64,000 nt of DNA from Phenylobacterium sp. (GCF_016793225.1 NZ_JAEUMN010000012.1:1-64000), one strand, 5' to 3'; numbered from the stretch's first letter, positions 7,671 to 19,523 are shown. A program made the numbers and translations. The notes: a model not told the origin generated them from the sequence alone.

Positions 7671-8879
7671 ATGGACTTCGCCATGACGACGCAGCCTGCG
7701 CGCGCGGGGCGGCGCCTGCTGGCCCTCGCCGTCCTGGCGGTGCTGCTCACGCTCATGGCCGGTCGCGGCGGCCAGGCGCACGACCTGCCGCACGCGCTCG
7801 CCGAGGTGCGGATCGCCCCGGGCGGGACCCTGGACGTGGCGCTCCGCGTCCATCTGACCCCGATGATCCTGGGCGCGCCCCAGGCCGCGCCCGACGAGGC
7901 GGCGGCGGGTCGTCTGGCGGCCCTGAGCGACGCGGAGATCGCCGCCCGCGGGGCCGCCGTCGAACGGCAGCTCGCGGAGATGCTCACCCTTCGCGCCGAC
8001 CGCCGCGTGATCGAGGATCTGACCATCAGCTTCCCGTCGCCCGCGGACGTGCGCGCCGAGGCCCTCACGCCGCGCGGGAGCCCGCAGCCGTCGGCTCCGA
8101 TCCGGATCGCCGCCCGCACGCCGCCGGGGACGGTGGCGATCGACATCGCGTTGCCGCCCAGCCTCGGGCCGGCGTTCGTCTCCGTGCGCTATCCCGACGG
8201 ACGGACGGTGACCGCGCCGCTCACGGACGGCCAGCAGAGCCCCGCGTTCCGCCTCGCCGGGCCGCGGCCCTGGCTGGACGCGGCGCAGGAGGCGCTGCGG
8301 TTCCTGCGCCTCGGCTTCGGCCATATCGTCCCGGGAGGGCCGGACCACCTTCTGTTCATCATCGCCCTGGCCATGGGCGCGCCCCGGTTCGGGCCGCTGG
8401 CCCGGCTCGTCACGACGTTCACCGTCGCCCACTCGATCACCCTGAGCCTCGCCGCGCTGGGGTTCGTGGCCGCGCCCGCCGCGCTCGTGGAGCCCGCCAT
8501 CACCCTCTCGATCGCCCTGGCGGCGCTGATGTCGCTGCGCGGGCCCGAGGCCGTGGGCTGGGGACGCCTGGCGCTCGTCTTCGGGTTCGGGCTCCTGCAC
8601 GGCCTGGGCTTCGCAGCGGCGCTGCGCGACGCGGGCCTGCCACGGGGCGCCGAGGTCGCCGCGCTGGCCGCGTTCAATATCGGGGTCGAGGTCGCCCAGC
8701 TCGCGGTCATCGCCACGGTCGTCGTCGCGCTGCGCCTCGCCGCCCGGGTCTCGCTCGATCCGCAACGGCTTCGGCGCCCGGTCGCCCTGGGCGCGGCGCT
8801 GATCGGGGTCGTCTGGACCGCACACCGCATCGTCATCGAGTTCGGCCCGGCCGCGCCGGGCCTGGGAGGCACGCCATGA
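7671..8879 (+). CDS. HupE/UreJ-type (HupE_UreJ_2) membrane protein
   Basis: A 402-residue protein with a signal anchor (residues 15-35), an extracytoplasmic domain of about 170 residues and a C-terminal membrane domain of six or so helices. The membrane half carries the family blocks GFGHIVPGGPDHLLFIIAL, TTFTVAHSITLSLAALGF, FGLLHGLGFA and FNIGVEVAQ, whose His/Asp residues suggest metal handling. HupE/UreJ relatives are nickel permeases, but this subfamily is not assigned a metal. It is 25 bp after the sulfatase, and its last codon overlaps the next ATG (ATGA), so it is translated with the operon. Since the FGE needs copper, copper delivery is an attractive but untested idea. Confidence 0.85.
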   Translation: MDFAMTTQPARAGRRLLALAVLAVLLTLMAGRGGQAHDLPHALAEVRIAPGGTLDVALRVHLTPMILGAPQAAPDEAAAGRLAALSDAEIAARGAAVERQLAEMLTLRADRRVIEDLTISFPSPADVRAEALTPRGSPQPSAPIRIAARTPPGTVAIDIALPPSLGPAFVSVRYPDGRTVTAPLTDGQQSPAFRLAGPRPWLDAAQEALRFLRLGFGHIVPGGPDHLLFIIALAMGAPRFGPLARLVTTFTVAHSITLSLAALGFVAAPAALVEPAITLSIALAALMSLRGPEAVGWGRLALVFGFGLLHGLGFAAALRDAGLPRGAEVAALAAFNIGVEVAQLAVIATVVVALRLAARVSLDPQRLRRPVALGAALIGVVWTAHRIVIEFGPAAPGLGGTP

Positions 8880-11515
8880 CGCCTATGAACCGCCGCCACG
8901 CGCTGCAGGCCCTGCTGGTCGCCGGCGTCGCCGCGCCCCCGCTCGGGTGGGCGGCCACGCAGACGCTGCTCAAGCCCGAGCCTGCCGCGCCCGGCGACCA
9001 CATGAGCGGTTCCCTGCGACGCCAGGTCGAGACCCTGAAACAGGACGTCGCGGCCCGGCCCACGGACCTCTCGAACGTGCGGCCGCGCAGCGCGGTGCTC
9101 TACGCGTGGATGAACGCGCTCTCGCTGACAGGGATCTACCTGCATCCGGACCTGCCGTCGGTCATCACCGGCGTCAACGCGCCCGGCTTCCCGACCACCG
9201 GCGAGCGCGCCCGCGCCCGCAGCCTGGCCGCCATCGACCAGTTCGTCCGCACGCTCTCGGCGCTGGAGAAGAACCCCCGGCTCTGCGGCGAGGTGACGGC
9301 CCGGACGGAGGGTCCCTGGCACGTCGACAGCTACGTCCAGTTCGAGCAGACCTACACCGTCGGCGAGGCGCCGATCCGCGTCGGCGGCGGCGCAGTGCTC
9401 CCGAACCACTTCTACTTCTCGTTCGCCGAGCTGCAGGCCACCGACCCCCACGCCGACAACTACGTGTCGTGCCGAACCTCGAACCGGGCGGTGAGGATCG
9501 TGCGCGAGACCTATCCGATCGCCGGGATGTTCTCGACCAGCCTGGGCATCGGCGAGATGCCCCGCGTCTTCTTCAAGGTGGCGGAGGGCGAGCTTCGCCC
9601 CGGCGACACGGTGACGGTCACCTACGGCGACCGGTCGCGCGGCAGCAAGGGCCTGCAGCTGTTCCAGGTCTCCAACACCGCGGTGCGGTTCCCGTTCTGG
9701 ATCCTGACCGAGGCCGACGGACTGCTGCTCACCCCGCGCGAGGTCAGCCAGCCCCTGCTGGGCGGCCCGGCCGGCGGCGTGCACGGCTTCGCCCCCTCGA
9801 TCGTCGGCGTCGACGAGCCGTTCGAGGTGTCGATCCGCACGGAGGACCGCTTCCGCAACCTCGCCACCGGCGGCGCGCCGGCCTGGATCGTAAAGCTGGA
9901 CGGCCGGGAGTTCCGCAGGATCCCCGCCTCGGCTCAGGCGATCACGGTCCTCAAGGATGTCCGCATCGGCGCGCCCGGCGTGCATCGCTTCGAGATCGTC
10001 TCGGAGGACGGGCGCTTCGTGGGCGAGGCCAACCCCGTCCTGGTGGAGGCGAAGCCGACCACCCGCATCTACTGGGGCGAGACCCACGGCCACTGCGGCT
10101 TCTCGGAGGGCATGGGGACCGTGGACGGCTACTTCCAGTTCGCCCGCGACGAGTCCCGGCTCGATTTCGTCAGCCTGACCGAGCACGACCTCTGGATGGA
10201 CGCCCACGAGTGGGAGCAGATCCGCGAGGGCGCGCGCAAGTACGACCAGCCGGGCCGGTTCATCACCTACATGGGCTACGAGTGGACCGTGCTCGCGGCC
10301 TACGGCGGCCACCACAACGTGATCTTCCGCGGCCTCGACAAGGTGGAGCCGGTGCCCAGCCAGCTCTACCCCGCCCTGCCCGACCTCTACCGCGGCCTGC
10401 GCAAGCACTACGCGCCGAAGGACGTGCTGGTGATCCCGCATGCGCACATGACGGCGGACGCCAGCCAGAACGACGCCGGGCTCGAACCGGTGGTGGAGAT
10501 CGTCTCGGAGCACGGGGCGTTCGAATGGCTGGGCCGGCGCTACCTCGCCAACGGCTTCCAGTTGGGCTTCGTCGGCGCGGGCGACGACCATCTGGGCCAC
10601 CCGGGCTACAAGATGCGGCCGCTGGGGCGGTTCTATTTCGACGGCACGGGCGGCGTCGCGGCCGTCATGGCGCCGCGCAAGGACCGCGACATCCTGTTCG
10701 ACGCCATCAAGCAGCGCCGCACCTACGCCACCACCAGCGACCGCATCATCCTGAAGGCCACGCTCGATGGGCACGAGATGGGCGCCGTGACCCCGGCCGG
10801 AGCGCGCCGCAGCATCGACGGCGTCGTCCACGGGACGGCCCCGATCCAGTCGATCACCCTGGTCAAGAACGGGAAGGACCACGAGGTCCGCGCCTTCGAC
10901 ACGCCGGCCGGCGCCGCGGACGGGACGTTCGTGGAGGTGGAGTTCTGGTCGACCTCCGAGCCCGCCAGGCTGCTCGAGCCCTCGCGCGCCGGCCGCGCCT
11001 GGACCGGGACGATCAGGGTCGCCGGCGCCCGGATCGAGGCCGCATACAGCCCCCAGGTGGAGGCCCTCAATTACCTGACGGAATGGGTGCGGCCGCAGCC
11101 TGGCGCGGCGGACACCGTGACGTTCCGGCTGGCGACCCGCGGCTTCGCCAAGGCCGTGCGCCTCAAGCTGGCCGGCCCGGCGACCGGCGCGAAGGTCGAG
11201 GTGACCCTCAACCAGGGCGGCGCCACGATCCTGCAGGAGACGCTGGAAACGCCCGCCGCCGCAGCCGAGCCGCGGCGCCTCGCCGTCAAGCCCGCCCTGA
11301 ACGCTTCGGGGACGACGAGCGCCTCCAGCGCCTCGGACGACAGGATCACGGTGCGCCAGATCACGCCGGCCGTGGAGCGCGACCGCACCTTCAGCTTCGC
11401 CGACGCCGAAGCGCCGAAGGACGGCGACAGCTACTACGTCCGCGTCGTCCAGGCCGACGGCGCGACGGCGTGGTCCAGCCCCTGGTGGGTCGGACGCGCC
11501 GCGCGGCGGCGATGA
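8876..11515 (+). CDS. Exported DUF3604 protein (PHP-like metal site)
   Basis: An 879-residue protein. It starts with a Tat-like signal (MTPMNRRHALQALLVAGVAA). The DUF3604 core holds PHP-type metal motifs: YWGETHGHCGFSEGMG near residue 400, SLTEHDLWMDAHEW near 434, IPHAHM near 520 and GAGDDHLGHPG near 571. A C-terminal region of beta-sandwich character follows. The family is a metal-dependent hydrolase-like group often found beside sulfatases. It is translationally coupled to the HupE-like gene (4-bp overlap) and is last in the FGE operon; fadH converges just after it. Its reaction is unknown to me. It may process the desulfated product in the periplasm. Confidence 0.88.
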   Translation: MTPMNRRHALQALLVAGVAAPPLGWAATQTLLKPEPAAPGDHMSGSLRRQVETLKQDVAARPTDLSNVRPRSAVLYAWMNALSLTGIYLHPDLPSVITGVNAPGFPTTGERARARSLAAIDQFVRTLSALEKNPRLCGEVTARTEGPWHVDSYVQFEQTYTVGEAPIRVGGGAVLPNHFYFSFAELQATDPHADNYVSCRTSNRAVRIVRETYPIAGMFSTSLGIGEMPRVFFKVAEGELRPGDTVTVTYGDRSRGSKGLQLFQVSNTAVRFPFWILTEADGLLLTPREVSQPLLGGPAGGVHGFAPSIVGVDEPFEVSIRTEDRFRNLATGGAPAWIVKLDGREFRRIPASAQAITVLKDVRIGAPGVHRFEIVSEDGRFVGEANPVLVEAKPTTRIYWGETHGHCGFSEGMGTVDGYFQFARDESRLDFVSLTEHDLWMDAHEWEQIREGARKYDQPGRFITYMGYEWTVLAAYGGHHNVIFRGLDKVEPVPSQLYPALPDLYRGLRKHYAPKDVLVIPHAHMTADASQNDAGLEPVVEIVSEHGAFEWLGRRYLANGFQLGFVGAGDDHLGHPGYKMRPLGRFYFDGTGGVAAVMAPRKDRDILFDAIKQRRTYATTSDRIILKATLDGHEMGAVTPAGARRSIDGVVHGTAPIQSITLVKNGKDHEVRAFDTPAGAADGTFVEVEFWSTSEPARLLEPSRAGRAWTGTIRVAGARIEAAYSPQVEALNYLTEWVRPQPGAADTVTFRLATRGFAKAVRLKLAGPATGAKVEVTLNQGGATILQETLETPAAAAEPRRLAVKPALNASGTTSASSASDDRITVRQITPAVERDRTFSFADAEAPKDGDSYYVRVVQADGATAWSSPWWVGRAARRR

Positions 11516-11521
11516 AGGCGG

Positions 11522-13603
<2,082 letters not shown>

Positions 13604-13642
13604 TCAAGCCAGAGGGGACTGCGCGCGCTGCGCTGCGGCCGG

Positions 13643-13730
13643 CCTCAGTTCGGCGGATTGTGCTTTTCGACGAAGGCCATGGTGGCGGTGAGCATCTGCA
13701 GGCGGGTCTCGCCGCGCGAGAGCCAGTGGT
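13643..13730. repeat. Near-identical S9 peptidase 3'-end repeat, copy 1
   Basis: 88 bp at the 3' end of the first S9 gene matches the corresponding part of 15532-15662 and 17452-17582 almost base for base, including synonymous sites and the stop codon region. Confidence 0.85.
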
Positions 13731-15567
13731 CCTCGCCCTTCTGGACGACGAGCTCGACCGGCTTGCCTGCCTTCTGCAGCGCGGTCGCCATGATCTGGCT
13801 CTGCTCCAGCGGGACCACGGAGTCGTCCTTGCCGTGGATCAGGAGCACGGGGATTTCGACGCGGTCGGCCAGGCGGGCCGGCGAATAGGTCTCGAGGACC
13901 TCCTCGCTCGCCTCGTCGGATACGCCCAGGAAACGGTTCCAGTAGCGCTCCGCCGGTCGGCCCCCCCGGCTGCGGGCATACGAGATCTGGCGGCGGAGGT
14001 CCGAGATGCCCGCGACCGATACTGCGCAGCGGTAGACGCCGCGGTCGATGGTGGCCCCTGCAAGCGCGGCGTAACCGCCGTAGCTGGCGCCAACGATGCA
14101 GACGCGCTTTGGGTCGATGGTCCCGCGCGCCGCCAAGTGGCGCACGCCATCCGAGAGGTCTGTCTGCATCTTGCGGCCCCATTCGCCGAATCCGGCTTGC
14201 AGCAGCGCCTCGCCCAGGCCGTCCGACCCCCGGTAGTTCACCTGCAGCACCGCGTAGCCCCGTGAGGCCATGGCCTGGGCCCACCAGTCGAACCCCGGCC
14301 CGTCGCGCGCCGCCGGTCCGCCATGCGGATAGACGATCAGCGGAAGGTTGTTCGCGGGGCCGCCCCGTGGCCGCGTGATGTAGCCAGAGAGCTCCAGGCC
14401 GTCGCGCGCCTTGAACCTGACGGGTTCCTTGATCGCGACATCTGCCGGGCTGAGGTCGACGTACTCCGGCCCAAGCCAAGTCCCCTCGCGCGTGTTGAGG
14501 TCGATCAGGGCGTAGGCCGGGCCGGCCATCGCGGAATCGACGATCACGACGATCTTCTTCCGGTCCTTCGACCACGAGCGCAGGGCGACCGCGTCGCCGG
14601 CGTAGGCCTTGAGCACGGCCTTCCACGCCCGATCGTCGGCGGGGTCGAAGAAGGTGTAACGGGTGTCGTCGCCGACCAGAGCGATATGACCGACAAGGCG
14701 GCCATCCGTCGTGTCGACGATCGGATCCAGACCCTCGACGTCCGCGATGGGGGCGCCGGGCGGCGCGCCGTCCAGACGCGCCTCCCGCCAGGCGAAGCCG
14801 GTCTCGTCACTCATCGCATAGAGCACGGATCGCCCGTCGCGGCCGAGGCTTACCGTGTAGGGTCGGGTGATCGGGGCGTCCACGGTGACCGTCTCGCGCC
14901 AACCGCTCCGATCCGGGACCTTCAGGGTCCAGCGCCCCTTGAGGCCGTCGTAGAGTTCCTGCGCCACCGGCCTGCCGTTGGCGTCCACGAGCCAGTCGAC
15001 GGTGTCCTCGGAGCCGCCCTCGACCTCCCGGCTCTTCGCCGTTTCGAGGTCGATGCGATAGAGCCCCAACCGGCCGCGATTGTTTACGAACCGTACGCCC
15101 TGGGCGAAGACGACCGGCTTTCCCTCCACCTCGCGCACCACCGGCACGTCGAACACGGTGTTCATGCCGTTCTCCAAGTCGCGGAGCAGTTGCCGGACCT
15201 TGCTGGTCTGCAGATCGAGCAGGAACGCGAGCGTCCACTCACGGCGCGCGTTCAGGATGAACATCGGGGCCGCCGTCACCGAGGTGACGACGAGAAGGTG
15301 CCGGTCGCCGGCCCAGCGCAAGGCGCGCACCTTGGCCGAGCCCGCCGTCACCTTCGTTGTGATGGTGTTGGAGGCAAGGTCCTGAACGACAATCAGCCTG
15401 CTTTCGCCGTTGGTGAGGATCATCGCCACGGCGTGGCCGCTCGGCGAGACCGCGGCCGCTTCGATAAGCGGCAGCTTGCCGTAGGCCTCCAGCGGCGCGG
15501 CGCGGGCCGGCGCGGACGCCACGACGAGCGACAGCAGCAGTGCGAGCAGGCAGGCGATACGCGTCAC
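13645..15567 (-). CDS. Secreted S9 family peptidase (prolyl oligopeptidase-like), copy A
   Basis: 640 residues with signal peptide (MTRIACLLALLLSLVVASAPARA), a seven-bladed beta-propeller-like N-terminal half and a C-terminal peptidase S9 catalytic domain. Catalytic Ser is about residue 495 in VGASYGGYAAL, Asp about 581 in IHGKDDSVVP and His about 614 in KGEDHWLSRGE. The start is a GTG, with the ribosome site supplied by the upstream gene's stop region (TGAGGGCTTCCC). It is the last of three tandem paralogs read on the minus strand, 9 bp after the middle gene. Members cleave peptides or act as acyl-peptide hydrolases in the periplasm; the specific substrate is unknown. Confidence 0.9.
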   Translation of the reverse strand: MTRIACLLALLLSLVVASAPARAAPLEAYGKLPLIEAAAVSPSGHAVAMILTNGESRLIVVQDLASNTITTKVTAGSAKVRALRWAGDRHLLVVTSVTAAPMFILNARREWTLAFLLDLQTSKVRQLLRDLENGMNTVFDVPVVREVEGKPVVFAQGVRFVNNRGRLGLYRIDLETAKSREVEGGSEDTVDWLVDANGRPVAQELYDGLKGRWTLKVPDRSGWRETVTVDAPITRPYTVSLGRDGRSVLYAMSDETGFAWREARLDGAPPGAPIADVEGLDPIVDTTDGRLVGHIALVGDDTRYTFFDPADDRAWKAVLKAYAGDAVALRSWSKDRKKIVVIVDSAMAGPAYALIDLNTREGTWLGPEYVDLSPADVAIKEPVRFKARDGLELSGYITRPRGGPANNLPLIVYPHGGPAARDGPGFDWWAQAMASRGYAVLQVNYRGSDGLGEALLQAGFGEWGRKMQTDLSDGVRHLAARGTIDPKRVCIVGASYGGYAALAGATIDRGVYRCAVSVAGISDLRRQISYARSRGGRPAERYWNRFLGVSDEASEEVLETYSPARLADRVEIPVLLIHGKDDSVVPLEQSQIMATALQKAGKPVELVVQKGEDHWLSRGETRLQMLTATMAFVEKHNPPN

Positions 15568-15662
15568 GGGAAGCCCTCAGTTCGGCGGGTTGTGCTTTTC
15601 GACGAAGGCCATGGTGGCGGTGAGCATCTGCAGGCGGGTCTCGCCGCGCGAGAGCCAGTGGT
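15532..15662. repeat. Near-identical S9 gene-junction repeat, copy 2
   Basis: 131 bp spanning the signal-peptide codons of copy A, the 9-bp gap and the last about 28 codons of copy B. It differs from 17452-17582 at only two positions that I can see (15571 and 15603), far less than the flanking coding DNA. Confidence 0.85.
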
Positions 15663-17487
15663 CGGCGCCCTTCTGGACGACGAGCTCGACCGGCTTGCCC
15701 GCCTTCTGGAGGGCCGCGGCCATGATCTGGCTCTGTTCGACCGGCACGACCGTGTCGTCGCGCCCGTGGATCAGGAGGATCGGGGCGTCGGCCTTCTCGG
15801 CGTTGAGCGCGGGCGAATAGGCGGCGAGCGACTCGACGCCTTCGCTGTCGACGCCCATGAACCGGCGCCAGTAGCGGCCTGCGTCGGCGCCGCTGCGGGA
15901 CTGCGAATAGCTGATCAGGCGCCTCAGGTCGCTGACCCCGCCGAACGAAACGGCGCAGCGGTAGACCCCGCGATCCAGCGTCGGACCGGCCAGCGCCGCA
16001 TAGCCGCCGTAGCTCGCGCCCACGATGCACACGCGCTTCGGATCTATCGCCCCTTGAGCGGCCAGGTGGCGCACGCCGTCCGACAGGTCGGTCTGCATCT
16101 TGCGGCCCCACTGCCCGTATCCAGCCTCGAGCAACGCCCGTCCCAGGCCTTCGGAACCTCGGAAGTTCACCTGCAGGACGGCGTAGCCGCGCGAGGCCAT
16201 CCCCTGCGCCCACCAGTCGAAGTCGGGGGTGTCGCGCGACGCCGGCCCCCCGTGCGGGAAGACGATGAGCGGCAGGTTGCGGGCCGGCTTGCCGCGCGGC
16301 GTCGTCAGGTATCCGGTCAGCGACAGGCCGTCGGCGGCCTTGAAGCGGACAGGCTGGCGGGGCGACACATCCGCCGCGGTCAGGTCGACATACTGGGCGC
16401 CCAGCCAGTCTGCGCGGCGCTCGCAGAGGTCGACCACGGCATAGCGGGGCGCGTCGGCGCCCGATTCCACCAGCACCACGATGCGGCGACGGTCCGTCGA
16501 CCAGGACTCGAGCCGGACCCGCTGCCCGGCGTAGGCGTCGACGATGGCCTGCCACGCACGGGCGTCGGCAGGGTCGTGGAAGGTGTAGCGGTCCTCGTCG
16601 CCCGCCAGCAGGTAGTGCCCGATCATCCGACCGTCGAGCGCGGCGCGGATCGGAGCGGGGTTGTTGTCGACGTCGAGTGGCTGGGACGTCCCGTCACGGC
16701 CGGCCTGGCGCCACCGCCAGCGCCGGTTCTCGTCGAGTTGGGCGTAGACGACCGAGCCGCCGTCCCGCCCCAGGCCCACCATGAACGGCCGGTCCAGCTT
16801 CTCCCGCGCGGTGACGACGTCGCGCCAGCCGTCCGGGCCGCGCATCCGCAGCGTCCACTCGCCGCTGCCGGGATTGTAGAGTTCCTGCGCGAGCGGGCGG
16901 CCTTCCGGGTCCACGACCCAGTCGATGGTTTCCGGGCTCCCCTCCTCGACGAGGCGATTGGCGCCGGTCTCGGTGTCGATCCGGAACAGCGACAGCCGGC
17001 CGCGGCCCGCCGAGAACACCACGCCCTGGACGAAGACGGCAGGGTCGCCGCGGTGGTTGCGCACGATCGGATAGTCGAAGATCGACGACAGGTCCGCCTG
17101 CGAGTTGCGCATGAGCGGGGTCATCTTCTTCGTGGTCAGGTCGATCATGTTGGCGAAGAACCACTCGCGGAAGCCGTTCTGCACCACGAAGGAATTGCTG
17201 GTCGCGGAGTGGACGATCACCAGGCGCTTGTCGCCGGCCCACTGGACGTTGCGGATCTTGTGGTCGCCCAGGAGGCCACGAAGCGTGATCGCCCCGCTGC
17301 CGAGGTCGCGGACCACCAGGGTCCGCTGCTCGCCGTTGGTGACGACCACCGCCACGGCGTGGCCGCTGGGCGAGATCACCGCCGTCTCGATCGACGGCAG
17401 CTTGCCGTAGGCGGCGAGCGGCGCCGTGGCGGCGGGGGCCGCCTGGATCCACAGCAGCAGTGCGAGCAGGCAGGCGATACGCGTCAC
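15577..17487 (-). CDS. Secreted S9 family peptidase, copy B
   Basis: 636 residues with the same layout as its neighbours: signal peptide (MTRIACLLALLLWIQAAPAA), propeller half, then the S9 catalytic domain with VGASYGGYAAL (Ser), IHGRDDTVVP (Asp) and KGADHWLSRGE (His). It starts with GTG. The ends of the gene are almost identical in DNA to the paralogs, while the middle has diverged, for example in the propeller. It is transcribed between copies C and A in a tight operon with 9-bp gaps, so the three are probably made together. Confidence 0.9.
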   Translation of the reverse strand: MTRIACLLALLLWIQAAPAATAPLAAYGKLPSIETAVISPSGHAVAVVVTNGEQRTLVVRDLGSGAITLRGLLGDHKIRNVQWAGDKRLVIVHSATSNSFVVQNGFREWFFANMIDLTTKKMTPLMRNSQADLSSIFDYPIVRNHRGDPAVFVQGVVFSAGRGRLSLFRIDTETGANRLVEEGSPETIDWVVDPEGRPLAQELYNPGSGEWTLRMRGPDGWRDVVTAREKLDRPFMVGLGRDGGSVVYAQLDENRRWRWRQAGRDGTSQPLDVDNNPAPIRAALDGRMIGHYLLAGDEDRYTFHDPADARAWQAIVDAYAGQRVRLESWSTDRRRIVVLVESGADAPRYAVVDLCERRADWLGAQYVDLTAADVSPRQPVRFKAADGLSLTGYLTTPRGKPARNLPLIVFPHGGPASRDTPDFDWWAQGMASRGYAVLQVNFRGSEGLGRALLEAGYGQWGRKMQTDLSDGVRHLAAQGAIDPKRVCIVGASYGGYAALAGPTLDRGVYRCAVSFGGVSDLRRLISYSQSRSGADAGRYWRRFMGVDSEGVESLAAYSPALNAEKADAPILLIHGRDDTVVPVEQSQIMAAALQKAGKPVELVVQKGADHWLSRGETRLQMLTATMAFVEKHNPPN

Positions 17488-17582
17488 GGGGAGCCCTCAG
17501 TTCGGCGGGTTGTGCTTTTCGATGAAGGCCATGGTGGCGGTGAGCATCTGCAGGCGGGTCTCGCCGCGCGAGAGCCAGTGGT
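17452..17582. repeat. Near-identical S9 gene-junction repeat, copy 3
   Basis: 131 bp at the junction of copies B and C. It has the same sequence as 15532-15662 apart from two substitutions, including the GTG start, the gap and the conserved C-terminal codons ending in HNPPN. Confidence 0.85.
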
Positions 17583-19455
17583 CTTCGCCGTCCTGCACCA
17601 CGTACTCGACCGGCTTGCCGGCCTTCTGCAGGGCCTCGGCCATGATCCGGCTCTGCTCGAGCGGAACCACGGTGTCGTCCCGGCCGTGCACCAGCAGGAT
17701 GGGGATGGAGACGCGCCCGACGTGGGTCAGCGGCGAGATCTCGGCCAGCGCGGGATCGCCCAGCTTCTGCACGCCCATGAACCGCTTCCAGTAACGCTGG
17801 GAAACCCGTCCTTCGTCCTCCACCAGGCGGCGCAGGTCCGACAGCCCGGCCACCGAGGCGGCGCAGCGGTAGACGCCGGGGTCCAGGGTCGCGCCCGCCA
17901 GGGCGGCGTATCCGCCGTAGCTCGCGCCGGCGATGCAGACCCGCTTGGGGTCGACGAGTCCCTGGGCCGCCAGGTGGCGCACCCCGTCGGACAGGTCCGT
18001 CTGCATCTTGCGGCCCCACTGGCCGTAGCCGGCCTCGACGAACCCGCGGCCGAACCCGTCCGAGCCGCGGAAGTTCACGCGCAGCACCGCGTAGCCGCGC
18101 GAGGCGATGGCCTGCGACCACCAGTCGAACCCGGGCGTGTCGCGCGCCTCGGGGCCGCCGTGCGCCAGGACCACCAGCGGCAGGTTCCGGGCGGGCTGGC
18201 CGTTGGGCAGTGTGAGGTAGCCGGTGAGCTGCAGGCCGTCGCTCGCCTTGAACCGCAGAGCCTGCACCTTGGCGATGTCCTCGGGCAGGATCTTCTCGTA
18301 GCGGGCCGCCAGCCAGGCGCCCTTGCGGGCGCCGAGGTCGACCAGCGCGTAGCCGGGCCCGTCCCGGGCCGAGTCCACCGCGACGACGATCTTCTGGCGA
18401 TCCTGCGTCCAGGACTCGAGCCGGACCGGGTCGCCCTTGAACGCGGCCTGCACCGCGTTCCAGGCCTTCTGGTCGCGGGGGTCGAAGAAGGTGTAGCGCC
18501 GCTCGTCGCCCACCAGCGCCTGGACCCCGATCAGCCGGTGCGTTTCCGGGTCGAAGATGGCCCCGTCGGCGTCGCGGACGTCGAGCGGATCCGAGGCGGC
18601 GCCGTCGGGACCGACCTCGCGCAGCAGGTAGCCCGAGGCGTCCGGCTCGGCGAGCAGGACCGACTGCCCGTCCCGCCCGAGGCCCACCATGTACGGACGG
18701 TCGATCTTGGCCGCGACGCTTCGCACCTCGGCCCAGCTCCCCGAGCCGGGACGGCGCAGCTTCAGCGACCAGCGGCCGGACTTGCCGTCGTAGTCGCTGC
18801 GCGCGACGGGCGCGCCATCGGCGCCCAGCAGGATCTCGTCGGTGTCGTTGCCGCCGAACTCGACGATCTTCTGCGCGCCGTTCCGCGGATTGCTCTGCAC
18901 GATGGTCAGCAGGCCCTGGGTGTCCTTGAAGGCGATCGCCTGCAGGAACAGCGTCGGCTTGCCGTCGACGAGCCGCACCAGGGGCGGCCCCGCCATGGTG
19001 TTCATCGCGCCGATCAGGTCGGATCCGGCGTCGCGGAAATGGGTTCCGGTGGTCGTCTTCGCCAGCGACTTGGCGAGCAGCGGCCGGACCTTGTCGTCCT
19101 TCAGGTCCAGCGAGAAGCCCATCAGCCATTCGCGCCGCGGCCCCAAGAGGTCGATCGGCTTGCCCGTCTGCGACGTGGTGATGATCAGCTGGTCCGTCCC
19201 CAGCCAGTCGATCCGCCGCACCTTCGCCTCGCCGACGGCGAACACCTTGGGCGCGCCGCCGGCCGTCGGCCGCACCAGCAAGCTGCGCTTGACGCCGTCG
19301 GAGGCGATCACGGCGAGGGTCGAGCCGTCGGGCGAGAGGCGGATCTCGTCGATGCTGGGCAGGCCGCCATAGGCCGAGAGCGGCGCGGCGTGGACGGCGG
19401 ACGGGCCGGCGAGCGCCAGCGCGGCGGCCGCCAGCAGAATGCGGATGCTCCTCAC
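17497..19455 (-). CDS. Secreted S9 family peptidase, copy C
   Basis: 652 residues when started at GTG 19455 (VRSIRILLAAAALALAGPSA, a clean signal peptide with a G-rich ribosome site just upstream); GTG 19473 is an alternative. The propeller half begins PSIDEIRLSPDGSTLAV. The catalytic domain has IAGASYGGYAAL, VHGRDDTVVP and DGEDHWLSRGE. It is the first gene of the tandem S9 operon and the most divergent in its leader, which suggests that copies A and B are the later duplicates. The promoter should lie between 19456 and 19523. Confidence 0.9.
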   Translation of the reverse strand: MRSIRILLAAAALALAGPSAVHAAPLSAYGGLPSIDEIRLSPDGSTLAVIASDGVKRSLLVRPTAGGAPKVFAVGEAKVRRIDWLGTDQLIITTSQTGKPIDLLGPRREWLMGFSLDLKDDKVRPLLAKSLAKTTTGTHFRDAGSDLIGAMNTMAGPPLVRLVDGKPTLFLQAIAFKDTQGLLTIVQSNPRNGAQKIVEFGGNDTDEILLGADGAPVARSDYDGKSGRWSLKLRRPGSGSWAEVRSVAAKIDRPYMVGLGRDGQSVLLAEPDASGYLLREVGPDGAASDPLDVRDADGAIFDPETHRLIGVQALVGDERRYTFFDPRDQKAWNAVQAAFKGDPVRLESWTQDRQKIVVAVDSARDGPGYALVDLGARKGAWLAARYEKILPEDIAKVQALRFKASDGLQLTGYLTLPNGQPARNLPLVVLAHGGPEARDTPGFDWWSQAIASRGYAVLRVNFRGSDGFGRGFVEAGYGQWGRKMQTDLSDGVRHLAAQGLVDPKRVCIAGASYGGYAALAGATLDPGVYRCAASVAGLSDLRRLVEDEGRVSQRYWKRFMGVQKLGDPALAEISPLTHVGRVSIPILLVHGRDDTVVPLEQSRIMAEALQKAGKPVEYVVQDGEDHWLSRGETRLQMLTATMAFIEKHNPPN

Positions 19456-19523
19456 GCGGCCCCCCAGCCTCACGGAAATGCAATCCGAGATTGCCGTCAG
19501 GCGGAACGCGCCGCAAGGCGCCG

